Positions 34,252 to 38,406 of a DNA stretch of 38,406 bases are shown here, in pieces. Position 1 is the stretch's first letter, and the number at the start of each line of letters is the position of its first letter. Below the pieces are notes generated by a model, which saw only the letters and a list, made by a program, of their open reading frames with translations, made no database searches and had not been told where the DNA came from. Source of the DNA: Terriglobia bacterium. Its GTDB lineage: Bacteria; Acidobacteriota; Terriglobia; Bryobacterales; Bryobacteraceae. Position numbers and translations under genes: made by a program. The DNA is taken from assembly GCA_025358575.1 (NCBI GenBank), contig JANYJA010000111.1, positions 1-38,406 of the forward strand, given 5' to 3'.

Positions 34252-36192
34252 TTATTCGGAGATTGCTTTCGAGTCAATCAACTTTTTAGCGGTAGCCAAA
34301 AAATCCTCCACGGATTTAGCGCCCTGATCCCCGTGCTTGCGGTTGCGCACGGAAACTTGGCCGCTCTGCTCTTCGCGATCGCCCACCACTAACATGTAGG
34401 GAATCTTCTGCAACTGGGCTTCGCGGATTTTTAGGTTTACTTTCTCGCTTCGATCGTCGATGATGACCCGCAATCCGGCGTCGGCTAACTTCTGCTTCAC
34501 ACCGCGAGCATATTCCAGTTGCCGATCGGTGATGGGCAGCACGGTTGCCTGCACCGGGGCCAGCCACATCGGGTATGCGCCCGCATAGTGTTCGAGAAGA
34601 ATTCCGAAGAAACGCTCCAGCGACCCATACAACGCGCGGTGCACCATCAACGGCTGGTGAGCTTTGCCATCTTCCGCAATGTATTCCAGCCCGAAACGGC
34701 GCGGCAAGGTGAAGTCGAACTGCACGGTGGAAAGCTGCCAGAGACGACCGATCGCGTCCACCAGCTTCATATCGATCTTGGGACCGTAAAAGGCGGCCTC
34801 ATCGGGCATCACCTTCACAGTGAGATTGAGACGGTCGGTGGCCTTTTTGAGCGCGCCCTCGGCGAGCGCCCATTGTTCGGGAGTTCCGTCGTATTTGCCG
34901 CTCTTGCCGTTATCCCAAGTTGAAAGCTCGGCTTCATATTTGTCGAAACCATAGGTGGACAGTGTGTCGATGGCGAATTGCAGACAGTTCACGACCTCGT
35001 CTTCGATCTGCTGGGGCGTGCAGAAAATGTGAGCGTCGTCCTGCGTGAATCCGCGCACGCGCAGCAAGCCATGCATCACGCCCGAGCGCTCGTAGCGATA
35101 CACCGTACCTAGTTCGCCCAACCTTATAGGAAGTTCACGATAGCTGTGCATCTTATCGCGATAGATCAAGATGTGGAAAGGACAGTTCATGGGCCTAAGC
35201 TGGTATTCGGCATCGTCCAGCTCCATGCGCTTGAACATGTTTTCAGCGTAAAAATTGTAATGGCCGGAAGTTTTCCAGAGATCGGCCCGCGCGATGTGCG
35301 GAGTGTAGACGAGGGAATACCCGCGGGCGATATATTGATCCCGCATCCAGTCTTCCAGAATCTTTCGGACCGTGCCGCCCTTGGGGTGAAAGAAGATGAG
35401 CCCGGGGCCGGCGAGTTCCTGAATGCTAAATAAGTCGAGCTCTTTGCCGAGCTTTCGATGATCGCGCTTCTTGGCTTCTTCCAAATTCACCAAATATTCA
35501 GCGAGATCCTTCTTGGTGAAGAAGGCAGTGCCATAGATGCGCTGCAACTGCTGGCGCTTCTCATCGCCTTTCCAGTAAGCGCCAGCGACAGAAAGCAGCT
35601 TAAACGCTTTAATCTTGGCAGTGCTGGCCAAGTGCGGGCCGCGGCAGAAATCGATGAAAGTCGGGCCCAGGGTGTACTCCGAAAAAATGTCGCCGGCCCG
35701 TTCTTCGATGAGCTCAACCTTCATGTGCTCGCCCATCTTGCGATACTTCTCAAGACCCTCCAACTTGGGCGACATCACGCGTTCATACTTCAGATCTCTG
35801 GCCTGAATCTCCCACATCTTGGCCTCAATCTTTTCGAGGTCATCGGGGGAAAAAGGGGTGGTCCGCTCGAAGTCGTAGTAGAAACCAGTGTCGATGGGCG
35901 GCCCGATGCCGAGACGCGTTCCGGGAAACAATTCCTGTACTGCAAGAGCGAGCAGATGCGCGGTGGAGTGCCGGTAGACCTCGAGAGCGGCAGGATCTTT
36001 CGCGGTCAGAATCTGGACGGTGGCATCAGCGTCGATAGGGCGATCCAAATCGACCGTTTCGCTGTTTACTTTGGCCGCGATGGCCGCATCCGCAAGCCGG
36101 GGACTGATGTTGCGGGCGATATCGATAGGGCGAATTCCCGCTGCAACCAACTGAACGCTACCGTCGGGCAAAGTAATTTGAATGCTGCTCAT
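34252..36192 (-). CDS. thrS: Threonine--tRNA ligase
   Basis: ThrRS charges tRNA-Thr. The 646-residue protein has the full domain series: TGS (1-62), the editing domain with H75-x3-H79 (YRHSTAHLL) and C183 (DFCRGPH), the class II catalytic core and an anticodon-binding end (LPITDRQLEYARGV to the C-terminus). Zinc ligands C337 (RPMNCPFH) and H388 (DDAHIF) are present, with a third His expected in PLMVHRALYGS. Motif 2 reads YRYERSGVMHGLLRVRGFTQDD. The start ATG 36192 gives the TGS domain at once. A 14-base palindrome sits just upstream in place of a Shine-Dalgarno. It is divergent from mutS2 with 140 bases between. Confidence 0.97.
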   Translation of the reverse strand: MSSIQITLPDGSVQLVAAGIRPIDIARNISPRLADAAIAAKVNSETVDLDRPIDADATVQILTAKDPAALEVYRHSTAHLLALAVQELFPGTRLGIGPPIDTGFYYDFERTTPFSPDDLEKIEAKMWEIQARDLKYERVMSPKLEGLEKYRKMGEHMKVELIEERAGDIFSEYTLGPTFIDFCRGPHLASTAKIKAFKLLSVAGAYWKGDEKRQQLQRIYGTAFFTKKDLAEYLVNLEEAKKRDHRKLGKELDLFSIQELAGPGLIFFHPKGGTVRKILEDWMRDQYIARGYSLVYTPHIARADLWKTSGHYNFYAENMFKRMELDDAEYQLRPMNCPFHILIYRDKMHSYRELPIRLGELGTVYRYERSGVMHGLLRVRGFTQDDAHIFCTPQQIEDEVVNCLQFAIDTLSTYGFDKYEAELSTWDNGKSGKYDGTPEQWALAEGALKKATDRLNLTVKVMPDEAAFYGPKIDMKLVDAIGRLWQLSTVQFDFTLPRRFGLEYIAEDGKAHQPLMVHRALYGSLERFFGILLEHYAGAYPMWLAPVQATVLPITDRQLEYARGVKQKLADAGLRVIIDDRSEKVNLKIREAQLQKIPYMLVVGDREEQSGQVSVRNRKHGDQGAKSVEDFLATAKKLIDSKAISE

Positions 36193-36195
36193 AGG

Positions 36196-36209
36196 GCTGA
36201 AATTTCAGC
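36196..36209 (-). promoter_or_regulatory. 14-base palindrome over the thrS ribosome-binding region
   Basis: GCTGAAATTTCAGC is a perfect palindrome three bases upstream of the thrS ATG. In the mRNA it could fold as GCUGA-AAUU-UCAGC over the place where a Shine-Dalgarno should be, and no other ribosome site is visible. In E. coli, thrS is repressed by ThrRS binding to leader hairpins near its ribosome site, so a similar operator is possible. Confidence 0.4.
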
Positions 36210-36332
36210 GTATCATGCGAGGCACTTAGACCCGCGTGGTACCAGACGGCTTTCAAATTAGCAGCTTTCGCTGGAACGCAGCAGCCGCCATTGAAAAAGC
36301 CTTCTTCTTCGTACTCCTGTCAAAATAGAATC

Positions 36333-38406
36333 GTGCGGTACACCAGTTCGGAAACCCTGGAATTCGAGGCGCTTCGCAATTTGATCGGACGTTACACGGA
36401 GAGTCCGCTCGGAAAGGGAGAACTTGCCAAGATGCAGCCGCAGACGAATCGAAAGGTGCTCGAAGAGGTCTTGGCGGAAACTGCCGAGGGCATCGGCTAT
36501 TTGCGATCCGCGTCACAGCCGCAGGCGGCGGGGCGCGGGGCGGCGATTCGGATTAATTTCAGCCAGCTTCCCGATCTAACTCAGACCATTTACAAATTGA
36601 AGATCGAAGGCGCGGCGCTCGATCCAAAAGAATTGTTCGATGTGATCTCGCTTCTGGACCACGCGGCGGATACCAAGTCGGTACTGACCGCTACAGCCGA
36701 ACGTTTCCCACGGCTCGGAGCGCGCGCCACGACGATCGGCGAGTTTCGGCCGCTTTTGCGCGATCTGGAAGGAAAAATTCTGCCCGATGGCTCGCTGGCC
36801 GATACGGCGAGCGTGGCGCTGAACCGGCTCCGTCGCGACATCGACCGTCAGAAGCGCAGCATCCATGAGTCGCTGGAACGTTTTCTGCGCGCACATCGCG
36901 ACGAAGGAATTCTGCAGGAAGAGATCGTCACCATCCGTAATGAGCGTTTCGTGGTGCCGGTGATTTCGGGGCAGCGCCGCAAGATGAATGGCGTCATCCA
37001 TGGCGCGAGTTCGAGCGGGCACACGCTATTCGTCGAGCCGCTTGAAACCATCGATCTAAACAACGAGCTGGTGCGGTTGACCGAAGAGGAGATGCGGGAA
37101 GTCCATCGCATTCTGCGGGAGCTTACCGAGAAACTGCGCGGGCACGCGGAAAGCATACGGGCAACCCTGGTGGTGGTCAGTGAATTAGAACTGGTCTTCG
37201 CCAAGGGCAAGTTCGCGATCGATTTTGATTGTGTGGTTCCGCGCTTCAGCACCGATTCGGATCGGCGCTTTGCATTGAAGGATGCGCGTCATCCGCTGCT
37301 GCAAGACGTCCTCCGCAAGCAGCGGAAGCGCGTTCAGCCCATTAGCCTGACACTCGACGACAGCTGCCGCACGCTACTGATCAGCGGTCCAAATACGGGC
37401 GGCAAAACCGTGACGCTAAAAACGGTGGGCCTGCTTTGCCTGATGGCGCAATCGGGGCTCCCGGTCCCATGCACGGAAGCGGAGTTTCCGATTTTCCAGC
37501 AGGTGCTTGCGGACATTGGCGACAACCAATCGATCCAGGCGAGCTTGAGCACGTTCTCGGCGCACATCTCGCACATTCGTGAAATGGCGCTCGACGTTAC
37601 ACCGGATTCTCTGGTGCTGCTGGATGAGATCGGGTCATCCACCGATCCCGAAGAAGGCGGGGCGCTGGGCGTGGCGTTGGTGGATCATTTCCGCGCGTCT
37701 GGTGCATTCACTTTAGCTTCGACCCACTTACTTGCGTTGAAGATTTATGGGGCCAATGCCAAGACGGTTTTGAATGCGTCGATGGGCTTCGACGAAGCGA
37801 CGCTAGAGCCGACTTACAACTTGCAGCTCGGGTTGCCGGGCAAGTCGGCGGGTCTCGATATCGCCACCCGGTTGGGAATGCCGGAAGACATCATGAAGCG
37901 CGCGCGGGCATCGATGAGCGACCGCGAGCTGGACATTTCGCGTTTCCTTGCGGAGTTGCACGAGCGATTGCGCGTGACGGATGAGCGAGAGAGAGAACTG
38001 GTGCGGGAACGTGAGCACTTGGTCGCGCGAGAGAAGAAGAATGCCGAGGATTCAGAGAAGCGGGAGTCCGCGAAGATTCGCGAACTCGAAGCGCGTTACG
38101 ACGCGATGATCGAGCGTTTCGAGAAAGACGCGAGAGAGGCGATTGATCGCATCGCGGAGTCTGGCGAGCGCAAGGTTGCGGAGAATGCGCTGCGCAAGGT
38201 TTCGCGGCTTAAGCGGGAGACGCAGGAAGAATTTGAATCTGCGGTTGCTACGAAACCGGCTGTGGCTGTTATGTCCTCCGCGCCTAAGCCGCGCATTGAA
38301 GAGGGCTCGCGCGTGCGGCTGAAAGGCATTCGCGATCTGGCCCGTGTTCGGAGGAAGCTGGGTGAGGACCGTCTGGAAGTGGAGGCGGGGTTCATGAAAT
38401 TGCAAG
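36333..38406 (+). CDS. mutS2: Endonuclease MutS2, C-terminus beyond the window
   Basis: From GTG 36333 the frame is open to the last base (691 codons). The start VRYTSSETLEFEALRNLIG matches the MutS2 N-terminus, followed by the MutS-type lever region (EIVTIRNERFVVPV, GASSSGHTLFVEP). The ATPase has Walker A GPNTGGKT near residue 352 and Walker B LVLLDEIGSSTDPEEG near residue 430, then the STH and GLPGKSAGLDIATRLG motifs. A long charged coiled-coil (about 535-635) precedes a KOW-like start (EGSRVRLKG). The Smr nuclease domain would lie past the edge. MutS2 acts in recombination control and in rescue of collided ribosomes. GTG is used because no in-frame ATG precedes the conserved start. Confidence 0.95.
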   Translation, partial: MRYTSSETLEFEALRNLIGRYTESPLGKGELAKMQPQTNRKVLEEVLAETAEGIGYLRSASQPQAAGRGAAIRINFSQLPDLTQTIYKLKIEGAALDPKELFDVISLLDHAADTKSVLTATAERFPRLGARATTIGEFRPLLRDLEGKILPDGSLADTASVALNRLRRDIDRQKRSIHESLERFLRAHRDEGILQEEIVTIRNERFVVPVISGQRRKMNGVIHGASSSGHTLFVEPLETIDLNNELVRLTEEEMREVHRILRELTEKLRGHAESIRATLVVVSELELVFAKGKFAIDFDCVVPRFSTDSDRRFALKDARHPLLQDVLRKQRKRVQPISLTLDDSCRTLLISGPNTGGKTVTLKTVGLLCLMAQSGLPVPCTEAEFPIFQQVLADIGDNQSIQASLSTFSAHISHIREMALDVTPDSLVLLDEIGSSTDPEEGGALGVALVDHFRASGAFTLASTHLLALKIYGANAKTVLNASMGFDEATLEPTYNLQLGLPGKSAGLDIATRLGMPEDIMKRARASMSDRELDISRFLAELHERLRVTDERERELVREREHLVAREKKNAEDSEKRESAKIRELEARYDAMIERFEKDAREAIDRIAESGERKVAENALRKVSRLKRETQEEFESAVATKPAVAVMSSAPKPRIEEGSRVRLKGIRDLARVRRKLGEDRLEVEAGFMKLQ

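Noticed and set aside
36220-36245. T-box-like string TGGTACCACGCGGGTC in the thrS leader
   Set aside because: It resembles the T-box core but has an extra AC, only about 110 bases are available before mutS2, and no specifier stem or terminator is seen.

Overview
The window is a 38.4 kb piece of a GC-rich bacterial chromosome with dense, mostly short-spaced genes. Two proteins carry the repeat-like C-terminal or whole-length domain typical of Solibacter-type secreted proteins (TIGR03437 type). Together with many secreted beta-propeller, OMP and Gfo/Idh/MocA proteins, this suggests an acidobacterium (Acidobacteriota, Bryobacterales / Candidatus Solibacter-like). The taxonomic call is inference from gene style, not from a marker gene. 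Ordinary core genes (thrS, mutS2, topA, dprA, cydAB, tRNA-Ser) show that this is chromosome rather than a plasmid or phage. No insertion sequence, prophage or CRISPR array was seen.

Layout. 1-291 is the low-complexity tail of a gene that enters from the left, facing a methyltransferase gene. 962-1882 is a Tat-exported-looking sugar isomerase/epimerase-like protein. From 8605 down to 1868 runs a tightly packed minus-strand series: a VOC-VOC-Gfo/Idh/MocA fusion protein, a serine hydrolase, an alpha-galactosidase (GH27), then cytochrome bd oxidase subunits CydA and CydB. A tRNA-Ser(CGA) gene lies at 8702-8791, followed by an NAD-binding protein and what looks like a decayed nucleotidyltransferase gene. 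dprA and topA form a plus-strand pair (10388-14075). The end of topA overlaps tail to tail with a complete minus-strand pqqABCDE operon (17216 down to 14023), including a 25-codon pqqA. An MFS transporter is divergent from pqqA.

18600-19530 holds an ECF sigma factor translationally coupled to a small Cys/His-rich protein of unknown function. Then come an OMP-like protein, a secreted YVTN/lactonase-like propeller and a stand-alone secretin. 23237-30275 is a minus-strand block: a sulfotransferase, a TolB-like/TIGR03437 secreted protein, an SDR and a GT1-type glycosyltransferase in operon-like spacing, followed by an arylsulfotransferase (ASST) with its own strong terminator. The right part holds another TIGR03437-like secreted protein, a PA2169-type four-helix protein, a GAF-GAF-ANTAR antiterminator candidate with striking inverted repeats upstream, thrS, and divergent mutS2 running off the right edge.

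How the parts may work together. The PQQ operon makes the cofactor for periplasmic dehydrogenases, but none is encoded here, so the user enzymes must lie elsewhere. Cytochrome bd could serve as an electron outlet. The sulfotransferase/GT/SDR/ASST block could build and handle a glycosylated, sulfated small molecule (inference). The most unusual items are the VOC-oxidoreductase fusion, the sigma-coupled Cys/His protein, the His-to-Gln change in PqqB, the sulfur-transfer block, and the hairpins at the thrS and ANTAR leaders.
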